Assembly (NCBI GenBank): GCA_905221605.1
Contig: CAJNDS010000264.1
Coordinates: 119,974 to 183,973, forward strand
Length of the DNA stretch: 64,000 nucleotides
From: Symbiodinium natans
Taxonomy: Eukaryota > Sar > Dinophyceae > Suessiales > Symbiodiniaceae
Direction: 5' to 3'
Position 1 is the first letter of the stretch. Each line of letters begins with the position of its first letter. Below the pieces are notes generated by a model. It did not search any database and was not told the DNA's origin. It saw nothing but the letters and a program-made list of their open reading frames with translations. Made by a program: the position numbers and the translations under genes. Shown one piece after another: positions 47,641 to 59,664 of this stretch.

Positions 47641-50600
47641 ATGACACGCAAATCTATCCAAAGAAACATAAAAGCATTAGAGGGAACACTGAGGGCTAAC
47701 AGAAACAGATTAACGCCGACGACCAAGCAAAAGGTCAGAGATGTAATAGAACTCTATGAGGACCGTAAGATAGCGCAGGTCAGCACCGCGTCTAAGATGA
47801 TAAACGAGCTGGTAACGGCTACCACCAAGAAGGATAAAGAAAGGGCGAGGACAAACTATGAGAAGCTGATGGAGAGCCACGAGTCAAAAAAACCATTAGG
47901 GGAAAGAATGGAAGCCAGTAAGAAAGAGAACACCGAAAAACGCAAACGAACCGCCCAAAGAACCTACTCGCTTGAGGTTATGTTCTTTACCTACGGGGAC
48001 GAAAAGAAGAACAAAATGAAACCATCGTTTAGAGACAGTAGTGGCAAACCACTATACCCTTTCAAAACAGAGCCCATTGTGGCTAATGTAAAGACGACCA
48101 AGGACATAGAGGAGGAGGTTAGGAAAAGGATTATAAAAAAAGATGACCAAACTAAATTCTTTAAGATGGTGAGACTGTTAAGGCAAGACGAAGACGTTAA
48201 TGGACTTATAGAAATGTTTTTGTCATATGGCTTTGATGCCCTAAAGATTTACAGTGCTACCGTGGTAGATGGCAAAGGCGAGGGGTACGACGACTCGCCA
48301 GAGTCTCGTATGCTTCGCAAATACGACCCCAAAAAGAGGAAACTGCGCAACTCCGATAACATAGGTATATATCACAGGTTTATAGAAACAGAACTGGACC
48401 CCGAATATGAAACCTTCGCCGAAGCCATAAGGGTTAAGCACTATGTTAAACACGAGTGCTGGATAAATACCCTGACTGATTTCTATAAGGACAGCCTTAT
48501 GGGAGAGAAGAGAAAGCAACAGATGACCAGAGAAACTGTGCTTAACCTGATAGGAACCACAGAGGATGAATTCAAAAAAGTAGGAGCATCTATAGAGGAT
48601 ATGTCCAAGGTGTTTAGAGAGTATCGCATAACTGCTCGTATATATGACTATATGGAGAACCTAATTTTTTCATACGACCCGCCTAAACGAGACCATAATT
48701 ATAAAACCTTCTATGCTCTAGTGAAAAACGACCATATTTATACTATAAATACAGATCTTAAAAAGCTGAGGGGGCTGATGGCAGTAGAGCGAGAGCACGA
48801 CATAAACGTTAAGGCACCAAGCGACTACCACATAAACGAAAGAGATGCTCCCGTGGAATGCAGGATGATTAACAGCATAGACGATATCAACAAGCACACC
48901 GAACACGATGAGTACACGATGATATATAGAAGAAACAACTTAGCTGAGCTATACTATCAAAGCAAACAGGCAGGGTACGAACCATACATTAAATTTACTG
49001 CTGGGGTGGTTTCGGAGCTTAATTTCAGATTCAAGGTGAAGGTATCAAAGAAGCAGTATAAAACCATATCGTATAAAGTAAAGACACAGAACCTGATTAA
49101 GGACTCAATGGACGGAAGCATAACAGTAGAAGCCGAACAGACTTATAATAACATGTCAAGGGCAATGTATGATTTTAATCAGGCGCTGTTTAACCCACTG
49201 CATAAATCCTATTATAATGAATCCGATATGGAGGTGTTTAAGCAATGTCACACGATAGCACCATGTGGCAGAATACCACAGATTCATTATAATAGGGACT
49301 TGGAGACTGATATAAAAACCTACTATCTGTTTCGTGAGCACTGTGTAGAGATTGATAGGAGAAAGGCTTACACGTGGGCTTATAACCAGATTGTTGAAGT
49401 GCCCGTGTTCTGCGAGTTTGATATCTGGAAGCCTTACGACAAACATGATTTTAATGATTTGACTCTTTATCTCGTGAGGGCTGTGGAGGAGGCTAAGATG
49501 TTCTTTAACAAACCCTATCTGTTAATGTACGGTATGTTTCTAAAACACTTTCGCGGAAAATGCGAGATTTTGTATTATAAGTGCCCCTCCCACACCCACA
49601 AGGTGAATTATAAAAGCATCACCGAGAAACTGTGGGATACCACCATATCACACAAACAAATGGAAGACAACAGAGTCAAAAAACTGATAGCTAACGTAAA
49701 CATAGGACTGCTGGAGAAGGGCACGAACAAGGCGCAGAAAAGCCTCGTGTTTGATACCTTAAGCGAGGCTTTATATCATCAAACCATCCACGGAGGCAGG
49801 ATTAACAAAATCAGCGGACATTATGAGGAGTTAGATGGCGAAGAGGGGTTTGAAACGGTAGAGAAGGAAACAGATGCAAAATACTACACGTTAACTGTAA
49901 GTGACACAGCCAATCTAACAAACGGGTTTAAATACATTAAGGAACTGCTTCTACAGATACATAACTTCAGGATGTATGAGGACTACTACAAGTTGGTAGA
50001 GGCAGGGGTTCAAGTCAATTATGTTAAGACCGACGCCTTTCTGATAAAGACCACCGACCTAAAAAAGGCTAGGAAGCTACTTAACTTCTCAAAGGAGATC
50101 GGGGGCTGGAGAGTTGAGAAAAGAAAGCTGTTTGTAGCCCCGACCGACGATTACGAAATGAAACCCAACGAGCTGGTAGAAATACCGACCTACGAGAACG
50201 AAGGGGTAATGGTAGAGGACGAATGGGATACTCAAGAGATTGCCAAGCAAATTCTGACTAAGAATGGATGTATGATCAAAGGTGATGTTGCTGGAACAGG
50301 CAAAAGTTACATAGGTAAATATTTCAAAAAATTAGGTTATAATGTCTTGTTTGTAGTGCCTACCAACTTTTTAGGACAACAGTGCGACTGTGAAAGCACC
50401 ACTGCCAATAAATTCTTCTCTATCAGTATGGAAGAGAATGAAAAACTACCTGTTTATGACCACTCACGTTTTGATGTAATCGTATTTGATGAAATCTATT
50501 GTAATGACTTTGGTATATATCGCCGAATAAACAAGTTTATCAAAGAACACATAAACAGCAAAATTATTATAGCTACTGGTGATACTAACCAACTACCCCC

Positions 50601-51243
50601 AATCAAACCTTTCTCAAACACTAAACCATTTGAAGAATATGCTAATGAATGTATAAGCATCATGTTTAAGTATGAGATTTACTTATACGAATGCAAAAGA
50701 CTTAAGACAATAGAAGATAAAACCAAACTGTTTAATATTAAATATGATTTACTTTCAACAAAGAAGCCTTTTGAAGAAATCATAGACAAATATTTTAAAT
50801 GGGAAGATGACATAAGAGTATGCAATCATAATATAGCATACGAAAATAGAACTTGTAAAATAATTTCAAACCATATGAGAAAACTATTGAACAAGCAAGA
50901 AGAATTTGAAATCGGCGATGTTATGATATGTAAGACATATTTAAAGGTTGGAGGCTGTGTATTCAATGTAAATATTAGATACAAAATTATCAAAATTGAT
51001 GGCAATGTACTTACCTTGCAGAATGTTAAAACAATGGAAGTCTTAACAATAGTGAGAGACAAACTGCGGACAAACTTTATCTATAGTTACTGTTTTACTG
51101 CTCATTCGGTCCAAGGAAGTTCAATAGATGACGAAATCGTAATTTATGATTGGAATAAGCATTACGTATCAAGGCAATGGGTTTATGTTGCAGTGACCAG
51201 AGCAAGGGATTTAAATAAAGTAAGTTTTTACAAATATACTTGA
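47641..51243 (+). CDS. Protein-primed family B DNA polymerase fused to SF1 helicase
   Basis: 1200 residues, homologous to 3952-7857. Protease-like N-region HECWINTL (Cys273) and NDHIYTI (His365); pPolB motif A EIDRRKAY (Asp572), motif B KKLIANVNIG (Lys680-Gly689), motif C YVKTDAF (Asp798, again Lys in place of the first Asp); SF1 helicase Walker A AGTGKS (Lys888), Walker B VFDEI, GDTNQLPP, HSVQGSS, VAVTRAR. It stops at FYKYT and lacks the zinc tail of the element 1 protein. Codon usage and base composition change sharply near 50230-50270: upstream GC-richer, helicase part AT-rich, suggesting a recombinant. Early-type promoter. Confidence 0.88.
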   Translation: MTRKSIQRNIKALEGTLRANRNRLTPTTKQKVRDVIELYEDRKIAQVSTASKMINELVTATTKKDKERARTNYEKLMESHESKKPLGERMEASKKENTEKRKRTAQRTYSLEVMFFTYGDEKKNKMKPSFRDSSGKPLYPFKTEPIVANVKTTKDIEEEVRKRIIKKDDQTKFFKMVRLLRQDEDVNGLIEMFLSYGFDALKIYSATVVDGKGEGYDDSPESRMLRKYDPKKRKLRNSDNIGIYHRFIETELDPEYETFAEAIRVKHYVKHECWINTLTDFYKDSLMGEKRKQQMTRETVLNLIGTTEDEFKKVGASIEDMSKVFREYRITARIYDYMENLIFSYDPPKRDHNYKTFYALVKNDHIYTINTDLKKLRGLMAVEREHDINVKAPSDYHINERDAPVECRMINSIDDINKHTEHDEYTMIYRRNNLAELYYQSKQAGYEPYIKFTAGVVSELNFRFKVKVSKKQYKTISYKVKTQNLIKDSMDGSITVEAEQTYNNMSRAMYDFNQALFNPLHKSYYNESDMEVFKQCHTIAPCGRIPQIHYNRDLETDIKTYYLFREHCVEIDRRKAYTWAYNQIVEVPVFCEFDIWKPYDKHDFNDLTLYLVRAVEEAKMFFNKPYLLMYGMFLKHFRGKCEILYYKCPSHTHKVNYKSITEKLWDTTISHKQMEDNRVKKLIANVNIGLLEKGTNKAQKSLVFDTLSEALYHQTIHGGRINKISGHYEELDGEEGFETVEKETDAKYYTLTVSDTANLTNGFKYIKELLLQIHNFRMYEDYYKLVEAGVQVNYVKTDAFLIKTTDLKKARKLLNFSKEIGGWRVEKRKLFVAPTDDYEMKPNELVEIPTYENEGVMVEDEWDTQEIAKQILTKNGCMIKGDVAGTGKSYIGKYFKKLGYNVLFVVPTNFLGQQCDCESTTANKFFSISMEENEKLPVYDHSRFDVIVFDEIYCNDFGIYRRINKFIKEHINSKIIIATGDTNQLPPIKPFSNTKPFEEYANECISIMFKYEIYLYECKRLKTIEDKTKLFNIKYDLLSTKKPFEEIIDKYFKWEDDIRVCNHNIAYENRTCKIISNHMRKLLNKQEEFEIGDVMICKTYLKVGGCVFNVNIRYKIIKIDGNVLTLQNVKTMEVLTIVRDKLRTNFIYSYCFTAHSVQGSSIDDEIVIYDWNKHYVSRQWVYVAVTRARDLNKVSFYKYT

Positions 51244-51284
51244 AAACTGGTATAAAGAAAGGATAACTTAGGATAAATAGGGAG

Positions 51285-51899
51285 ATGAACAAATACCAAA
51301 ATGGAAAAGTTTACTTAATAACAGATTGGAATCACACAAGAACCTACTATGGAAGCACAACTGAAAGTTTAAGCCAAAGAATGGCTAGACATCGTCATTC
51401 ATACAAAAGGCATCTGCAAGGCAAGTATGGGAAAATTCAAGTCTTTGATTTGTTTGATGAGTTTGGTATTGAAAACTGCAAAATAGAATTGGTAGAGCAC
51501 TGTGCATGTAATTCAAAAGAGGAGCTGTTGAAATGCGAGGGTTCATATATCAGGAACAATAAATGCATCAATGAAAAGCACGTAACTAGAACGCGGAAAG
51601 AATACCGCGAAGAAACGGATGAATACATACGATTTTGGCGGATGATTCACAAAGAACTACACCCTGAGAAAATCAAGGAGCAACAATACAAAAAATACCT
51701 GAAATTGAAACCCAAGTTGTTTGAGCCAAAAATATGTGGATGCGGAAAGCAGTATACACCTCATCATTTTAAACGACACGAAAAATCGCAAAAACACCAA
51801 AACTGGCTGAAGCAACAGCAACAAGCAGAACAAGAACAAGCAGAACAAGAACAAGCAGAACAAGAACAAGAAGAAACTGAGAATAATCAAACTGAATAA
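51285..51899 (+). CDS. GIY-YIG endonuclease with C-terminal zinc finger
   Basis: 204 residues. GIY-YIG core KVYLITDW then TYYGSTT, RMARHRHSY and a Glu in KCEGSYIRNN; then a basic helix, a zinc finger (CGCGKQYTPHHFKRHEKSQK) and a Gln/Glu repeat tail (EQEQAEQEQAEQEQ). Paralog-like to 39836-40555 in domain order but diverged. It lies between polymerase and integrase, where element 1 has no gene, so it is probably a mobile insertion. Leader has TATAAAGAAAGGATAAC. Confidence 0.82.
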   Translation: MNKYQNGKVYLITDWNHTRTYYGSTTESLSQRMARHRHSYKRHLQGKYGKIQVFDLFDEFGIENCKIELVEHCACNSKEELLKCEGSYIRNNKCINEKHVTRTRKEYREETDEYIRFWRMIHKELHPEKIKEQQYKKYLKLKPKLFEPKICGCGKQYTPHHFKRHEKSQKHQNWLKQQQQAEQEQAEQEQAEQEQEETENNQTE

Positions 51900-51943
51900 A
51901 TAATATCTTGTTTATTATAATGAGTTCTAAACAAGATATTATT
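51899..51943 (+). terminator. 16-bp hairpin around the integrase start codon
   Basis: AATAATATCTTGTTTA (51899-51914) pairs perfectly with 51928-51943; the 13-base loop holds ATG 51920. Serves as 3' hairpin of the GIY-YIG gene and would sequester or frame the integrase start. Confidence 0.65.
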
Positions 51944-52698
51944 AGCGAGGTGTATTTTGATAGGAGCGGTTTCGGCTCACGACAGCGGACCCTGCAAGAA
52001 GCAAGAAGGAAAGATAAAAGTATAACAGCGGATGATATCAATGAGTTCTTTAGAAAGAACGTGGAGCAAAAGCGAAGACCAACAGGCAGAAACAGTTTTG
52101 TGGCTCCGCATTCGGCATATGAGTATCAAATTGACTTATTTTTTTATAAATGATATGGAGAACCAAAAATTTAAAGTGGGAATGTTAACGATTGATGTGT
52201 TTGATAAGTTTATGCACGTTGTACCTATTAAGGGTAAAACAGAAGAAGATTTAGCCAGTGGTATTATAGAATCCCTAAACAAAATGGGTAAGATTCCAAA
52301 GGTCGTTTATACAGATGATGAAGGAGCGCTGAGCAAGGAATCAATACAAACATATTTCAAGGAGCAGAACATACAGCACCACATAACAAGAGCACACCCC
52401 AACTTTAGCGAGAGGGCAATACGGACGTTTAAAGATCTGTTGTATAGGAGGGTTGAAGCGGATGAGAAAAAGGGGAAAGAAAATATTCAGTGGATAGATT
52501 ATATATATGAAATACTACTTACATATAATAATGTTATGAAGCATTCTGCCACCGAAATGACACCAAAGGAGGCGAGAAAGCCGTCAAATGAGTTAACAGT
52601 CAAATTGAATTTAGCAAAAAAAGCTAAACAAAATAAAGTATATCCTGACTTGGATAAGGGCGACGAGGTTAAAATATTTAGGAAAAGAAAGCCCAATT

Positions 52699-55617
52699 AT
52701 GCCGGCGAAGACCCCAAACAGTAAGATTGTAGATCAAGGGAAAGCGGCATGAAACAATAACGCGACTCGTAGAACTCGACAGGCCGAGCTTACAATCAGA
52801 AAAATTGGGCTCAGTATGGAGGCTTGGGTTTAAGGCTTCTTTTTGGAGCTGCCAAGGGTCGGAACAACCCTTTTGTTCCAATCCAAACGAGGGATTGACA
52901 TGGGGACGCTGCCGAATGCGTTTTGCCAGGCCTGAAACATGCATCTGGTCTTGCTTTCCACATGTGCAACGCCGCGTGCTCTTTCTGCACTTTTTCAAAG
53001 ACGAAAACAGCTGAGCATTTAAACACACGCGAAATTTCGCGGACTTTGGTTTCTTCTGTACCGGGCCTCTGTCCTTGACACAAAAGTCAGTTTTCAAGTG
53101 AGTTTTACTGTGGTTTTGGAAGGAGCAAGCTGCGCGAATGCGTTTTGCTTGCTTTGCAAAATGCATCTGGGCATGTTGCTTCTGATTTGGGTCCTTTTTC
53201 GGGAAGTTTGCGAAACGTTGAATATGGTTCTAAACGCGTTCAAGGCCTAGATGTTCTTCTGCGCAGACAAGACATGAAATTTCCATTAAGTCATGAGCCG
53301 GCAGAACCCAAGATTGCAACACGATAGGAAACAAGTGCCAAATGCGTTTTTCGGGCGACGAAAAATGCATTTGGAATGCCCTCAAATGCATGTCGGGCAA
53401 ACGTTGATCGTAAAACACCAATCTATTTTGATTGGTTTTGTGTTTTCATGCTATAATGGAGCAAGACAACCCAATAGACATGGATGTCCAAGCGCTGCCC
53501 GAATGCATTTTGCCAGGCTTGAAACATGCATCTGGTCTTGCTTTCCACCTGTGCAACGCCGCGTGCTCTGTCTGCACTTTTTCAAAGACGAAAACAGCTG
53601 AACGCATTTAAACACACGCGAAATTTCGCGGACTTTGGTTTCTTCTGTACGGGGCCTCTGTCCTTGACACAAAAGTCAGTTTTCAAGTGAGGTTTACTGT
53701 GGTTTTGGAAGGAGCAAGCTTCGCGAATGCGTTTTGCTTGCTTTGCAAAATGCATCTGGGCATGTTGCTTCTGATTTGGGGTCCTTTTTCGGGAAGTTTG
53801 CGAAACGTTGAATATGGTTCTAAACGCGTTCAAGGCCTAGATGTTCTTATGCGCAGACAAGACATGAAATTTCCATGAAGTCATGAGCCGGCAGAACCCA
53901 AGATTGCAACATGATAGGACACCAGTGCCAAATGCGTTTTTCGGGCGACGAAAAATGCATTTGGAATGCCCTCAAATGCATGTCGGGCAAATGTTGATCG
54001 TAAGACACCAATCTATTTTGATTGGTTTTGTGTTTGTTTGTTTTCATGCTATAATGGAGCAAGACAACCCAATAGACATGGATGTCCAAGCGCTGCCCGA
54101 ATGCATTTTGCCAGGCCAAAAAAATGTATTTGGTCTTGGTTTCCACGTTTGCAACGCCGTGCTCTCTTTGTACACTTTTTCAAACACGAAAACAGCTGAA
54201 TGCATTTAAGCGCGGGCGAAAAATGCAGTCGGACTTTGGTTTCTTCCATACGGGGTATGTGTCTTTGACACAAAAGTCAGTTTTCAATTAAGTCTTATTG
54301 TGGTTTTGGAAGGAGCAAGCTGCGCGAATGCATTTTGCCCGCTTTGCAAACTGCATCTGGGTATGTTCTTTCTGATTCTGGGTCCGTTTCGGTAGTCCTG
54401 CAAAATGTCGAACATTGTTCTAAACGCGTTTTTCAAATTCCTATAGCTATTCTTATGCGCAGAAAGAAGACATCAGAAGAATCGAATACGTCATGAGCCA
54501 GCAGAATGCAAGACTAAACATGACAGGAAACCAGTGCCAAATGCATTCTTCGGGCGACACAACTGCATTTGGAATGCCCTCAAATGCATGTCGGGTAGAT
54601 GTTGGTCGTAAAACACCTATCTATTTTGTTTGGTTTTGTGTTTGTTTGTTTTTCATGCTGTAATGGAGTAAAAGACAACCCAATATACATGGATGACCAG
54701 ACGCTGCCGAATGCATTTTGCCAGGCCTGAAAAATGCATTTGGTCTTGCTTTCCACATGTGCAACGCCGCGTGCTCTTTCTGCACTTTTTCAAAGACGAA
54801 AACAGCTGAATGCATTTAAGCACAGGCGAAAAATGCTTTCGGACCTTGGTTTCTTCCACACATGCTCATGATCGGAGACCATGGGAGACCACGGACCCAA
54901 GCGCGTGACACCCTCCCTGTCGCTCACCACGGACCCGAACCGCGTGACACGCGCCGGGCCGGGCCCCTTTGCGCTCATGATCGGAGACCCTGGGAGACCA
55001 CGAAGCCAAGCGCGCGATGATCGGAGATCATGAGAGACCATGGACCCAAGCGCGTGACACCCTGCCAACCTTGTCGCTCAAGATCGAAGAGCGTAGGAGA
55101 CCACGGACCCGAACTGCGTAACACCCGCCCAGCCCCATTGCGCTCATGATCGGAGACCATGGGAGACCATGGGAGACCATGGGAGACATGGGAGACCATG
55201 GGAGACCATGGGAGACCATGGGAGACCATGGGAGACCATGGACCCATTGACCCAAGCGTGTGACACCCTGGAGTTTCTGGAGACCATGGACCCGAAAGGT
55301 GACATCCCCGCCCCATTGCTCTCATGATGGGAAGCCGTGGGAGAACTGACCCAAGCGCGTGACACCCTGCCAACCTCTGTCGCTCACGACGGGTGAATTG
55401 CCCCCAGGAGGCTGTGGGAGACCACGGACCCAAGCACGTGACACCCTCAACCCCTGTCCATGGAAAACCACGGACCCAAACCGCGTGACACCCACCCAGC
55501 CCTCTGTGCACTCATGATCGGAGACCACGGCAGACCACGGAGCGGAGAGCATGGGGTACGGGGAGACCACGGACCCAAGCGCGCCACCCCATCTGGCCAA
55601 GCGCATGACACCTTTTT
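52699..55617 (+). repeat. Insertion segment A (0.6-kb tandem units plus minisatellite)
   Basis: Contains about 3.5 tandem units of roughly 0.6 kb (the marker GCATCTGGTCTTGCTTTCCA or variants recurs near 52941, 53528, 54126, 54735), then from about 54860 a family of imperfect units with GATCGGAGACCATGGGAGAC and GCGTGACACC; a 10-bp CATGGGAGAC unit is tandem at 55150-55240. No gene supported. Confidence 0.8.
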
Positions 55618-55640
55618 CCCCAAACAGGAACCGTTTGGGG
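55618..55640 (+). repeat. 23-bp palindromic junction site, first of four
   Basis: CCCCAAAC and GTTTGGGG arms around a 7-base asymmetric core AGGAACC. Other copies: 56706-56728 (same orientation), 59673-59695 and 60760-60782 (opposite orientation). The geometry resembles site-specific recombinase crossover sites. Confidence 0.6.
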
Positions 55641-56728
55641 TCCTCTCCTCGAAAAAAAAGTGTCACGCGCTGGGCCAGATGGGTGTCACGCGCTTCGGGC
55701 CTGTCGTCTCCCATGGTCTCCGATCATGAACACAATTGGGGCCAATTGGGGCCGGGTGGGTGTCACGCGCTTCGGGCCTGTGGGGCCTGTGGTCTGCCAC
55801 GGTCTCCGATCATGAGCACAATTGGGGCCATTGGGGCCGGGGGTGTCTCGCGCTCGGTCTCCGATCATGAGCAGGGTGTCACGCGCTTCGGGCCTGTGGT
55901 CTCCCATGGTCTCCGATCATGAGCACAAGTGGGGCCATTGGGGCCGGGTGGGTGTCACGCGCCTCGGGCCTGTGGTCTCCGATCATGAGCACAATTGGGG
56001 CCATTGGGGCAGGGTGGGTGTCACGCGCCTCGGGCCTGTGGTCTCCCATGGTCTCCGATCATGAACACATTTGGCCGGGTGGGTGTCACGCGCCTCGGGC
56101 CTGTGGTCTGCCATGCCATGGTCTCCGATCATGAACGGGGCCATTGGGGCCGGGTGGGTGTCACGCGCTCGGGCCTGTGGGGCCTGTGGTCCCACATGGT
56201 CTCGGATCATGAGCACAATTGGGGCCATTGGGGCTGGGTGGGTGTCACGCGGTTGGGCCTGTGGTCTCCCATGCTCTCCGATCATGAGCGCAATTGGGGC
56301 CATTGGGGCTGGGTGTCACGCGCTCGTCCCCTGGTCTCCGATCATGAGCATGGGGCCATTGGGGCCGGCTGGGTGTCACGCGCTTCGGGCCTGTGGGGCC
56401 TGTGGTCTCCCATGGTCTCCGATCATGAGCACAATTGGCAATTGGGGCCGGGTGGGTGTCACGCGCCTCGGGCCTGTGGTCTCCCATGGTCTCCGATCAT
56501 GAACACAATTGGGGCCATTTGGGCCGGGTGGGTGTCAAGCGCTTCGGTGGGGCCTGTGGTCTCCCCTGGTCTCCGATCATGAGCACAATTGGGGCCATTG
56601 GGGCCGGGTGGGTGTCACGCGCCTCGGGCCTGTGGTCTTGCATGGTCTCCGATCATGAGCACAATTGTAGCCCATTGGGGCGATCATGAGCATAATTGGG
56701 GTTATCCCCCAAACAGGAACCGTTTGGG
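55618..56728 (+). repeat. Insertion segment B (GATCATGAGC minisatellite)
   Basis: About twelve imperfect units of 60-110 bp, each with CTCCCATGGTCTCCGATCAT, GAGCACAATTGGGGCCATTG and GGTGTCACGCGC. Bounded on both sides by the 23-bp palindromic site. Confidence 0.85.
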
Positions 56729-56734
56729 TCCGAA

Positions 56735-59661
56735 GAAAAAAAGGTGTCATGCGCTTGGCCAGATGGGGTGGCGCGCTTGGGTCCGTGGTCTCCCCGTACC
56801 CCATGCTCTCCGCTCCGTGGTCTGCCGTGGTCTCCGATCATGAGTGCACAGAGGGCTGGGTGGGTGTCACGCGGTTTGGGTCCGTGGTTTTCCATGGACA
56901 GGGGTTGAGGGTGTCACGTGCTTGGGTCCGTGGTCTCCCACAGCCTCCTGGGGGCAATTCACCCGTCGTGAGCGACAGAGGTTGGCAGGGTGTCACGCGC
57001 TTGGGTCAGTTCTCCCACGGCTTCCCATCATGAGAGCAATGGGGCGGGGATGTCACCTTTCGGGTCCATGGTCTCCAGAAACTCCAGGGTGTCACACGCT
57101 TGGGTCAATGGGTCCACATGGTCTCCCATGGTCTCCCATGGTCTCCCATGGTCTCCCATGGTCTCCCATGGTCTCCCATGGTCTCCCATGGTCTCCCATG
57201 GTCTCCGATCATGAGCGCAATGGGGCTGGGCGGGTGTTACGCAGTTCGGGTCCGTGGTCTCCTACGCTCTTCGATCTTGAGCGACAAGGTTGGCAGGGTG
57301 TCACGCGCTTGGGTCCATGGTCTCTCATGATCTCCGATCATCGCGCGCTTGGCTTCGTGGTCTCCCAGGGTCTCCGATCATGAGCGCAAAGGGGCCCGGC
57401 CCGGCGCGTGTCACGCGGTTCGGGTCCGTGGTGAGCGACAGGGAGGGTGTCACGCGCTTGGGTCCGTGGTCTCCCATGGTCTCCGATCATGAGCATGTGT
57501 GGAAGAAACCAAGGTCCGAAAGCATTTTTCGCCTGTGCTTAAATGCATTCAGCTGTTTTCGTCTTTGAAAAAGTGCAGAAAGAGCACGCGGCGTTGCACA
57601 TGTGGAAAGCAAGACCAAATGCATTTTTCAGGCCTGGCAAAATGCATTCGGCAGCGTCTGGTCATCCATGTATATTGGGTTGTCTTTTACTCCATTACAG
57701 CATGAAAAACAAACAAACACAAAACCAAACAAAATAGATAGGTGTTTTACGACCAACATCTACCCGACATGCATTTGAGGGCATTCCAAATGCAGTTGTG
57801 TCGCCCGAAGAATGCATTTGGCACTGGTTTCCTGTCATGTTTAGTCTTGCATTCTGCTGGCTCATGACGTATTCGATTCTTCTGATGTCTTCTTTCTGCG
57901 CATAAGAATAGCTATAGGAATTTGAAAAACGCGTTTAGAACAATGTTCGACATTTTGCAGGACTACCGAAACGGACCCAGAATCAGAAAGAACATACCCA
58001 GATGCAGTTTGCAAAGCGGGCAAAATGCATTCGCGCAGCTTGCTCCTTCCAAAACCACAATAAGACTTAATTGAAAACTGACTTTTGTGTCAAAGACACA
58101 TACCCCGTATGGAAGAAACCAAAGTCCGACTGCATTTTTCGCCCGCGCTTAAATGCATTCAGCTGTTTTCGTGTTTGAAAAAGTGTACAAAGAGAGCACG
58201 GCGTTGCAAACGTGGAAACCAAGACCAAATACATTTTTTTGGCCTGGCAAAATGCATTCGGGCAGCGCTTGGACATCCATGTCTATTGGGTTGTCTTGCT
58301 CCATTATAGCATGAAAACAAACAAACACAAAACCAATCAAAATAGATTGGTGTCTTACGATCAACATTTGCCCGACATGCATTTGAGGGCATTCCAAATG
58401 CATTTTTCGTCGCCCGAAAAACGCATTTGGCACTGGTGTCCTATCATGTTGCAATCTTGGGTTCTGCCGGCTCATGACTTCATGGAAATTTCATGTCTTG
58501 TCTGCGCATAAGAACATCTAGGCCTTGAACGCGTTTAGAACCATATTCAACGTTTCGCAAACTTCCCGAAAAAGGACCCCAAATCAGAAGCAACATGCCC
58601 AGATGCATTTTGCAAAGCAAGCAAAACGCATTCGCGAAGCTTGCTCCTTCCAAAACCACAGTAAACCTCACTTGAAAACTGACTTTTGTGTCAAGGACAG
58701 AGGCCCCGTACAGAAGAAACCAAAGTCCGCGAAATTTCGCGTGTGTTTAAATGCGTTCAGCTGTTTTCGTCTTTGAAAAAGTGCAGACAGAGCACGCGGC
58801 GTTGCACAGGTGGAAAGCAAGACCAGATGCATGTTTCAAGCCTGGCAAAATGCATTCGGGCAGCGCTTGGACATCCATGTCTATTGGGTTGTCTTGCTCC
58901 ATTATAGCATGAAAACACAAAACCAATCAAAATAGATTGGTGTTTTACGATCAACGTTTGCCCGACATGCATTTGAGGGCATTCCAAATGCATTTTTCGT
59001 CGCCCGAAAAACGCATTTGGCACTTGTTTCCTATCGTGTTGCAATCTTGGGTTCTGCCGGCTCATGACTTAATGGAAATTTCATGTCTTGTCTGCGCAGA
59101 AGAACATCTAGGCCTTGAACGCGTTTAGAACCATATTCAACGTTTCGCAAACTTCCCGAAAAAGGACCCAAATCAGAAGCAACATGCCCAGATGCATTTT
59201 GCAAAGCAAGCAAAACGCATTCGCGCAGCTTGCTCCTTCCAAAACCACAGTAAAACTCACTTGAAAACTGACTGTTGTGTCAAGGACAGAGGCCCGGTAC
59301 AGAAGAAACCAAAGTCCGCGAAATTTCGCGTGTGTTTAAATGCTCAGCTGTTTTCGTCTTTGAAAAAGTGCAGAAAGAGCACGCGGCGTTGCACATGTGG
59401 AAAGCAAGACCAGATGCATGTTTCAGGCCTGGCAAAACGCATTCGGCAGCGTCCCCATGTCAATCCCTCGTTTGGATTGGAACAAAAGGGTTGTTCCGAC
59501 CCTTGGCAGCTCCAAAAAGAAGCCTTAAACCCAAGCCTCCATACTGAGCCCAATTTTTCTGATTGTAAGCTCGGCCTGTCGAGTTCTACGAGTCGCGTTA
59601 TTGTTTCATGCCGCTTTCCCTTGATCTACAATCTTACTGTTTGGGGTCTTCGCCGGCATAA
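56735..59661 (-). repeat. Insertion segment A' (inverted copy of A)
   Basis: Reverse complement of 52699-55617 with few differences; ends with TCTTCGCCGGCATAATT, the complement of the left terminus of A. Confidence 0.85.
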
Positions 59662-59664
59662 TTT

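Noticed and set aside
47492..47647. N-terminal extension of the small gene 47213-47491
   Set aside because: Overlaps the polymerase start and promoter, and the homolog at 7969 begins at the equivalent of the internal ATG.
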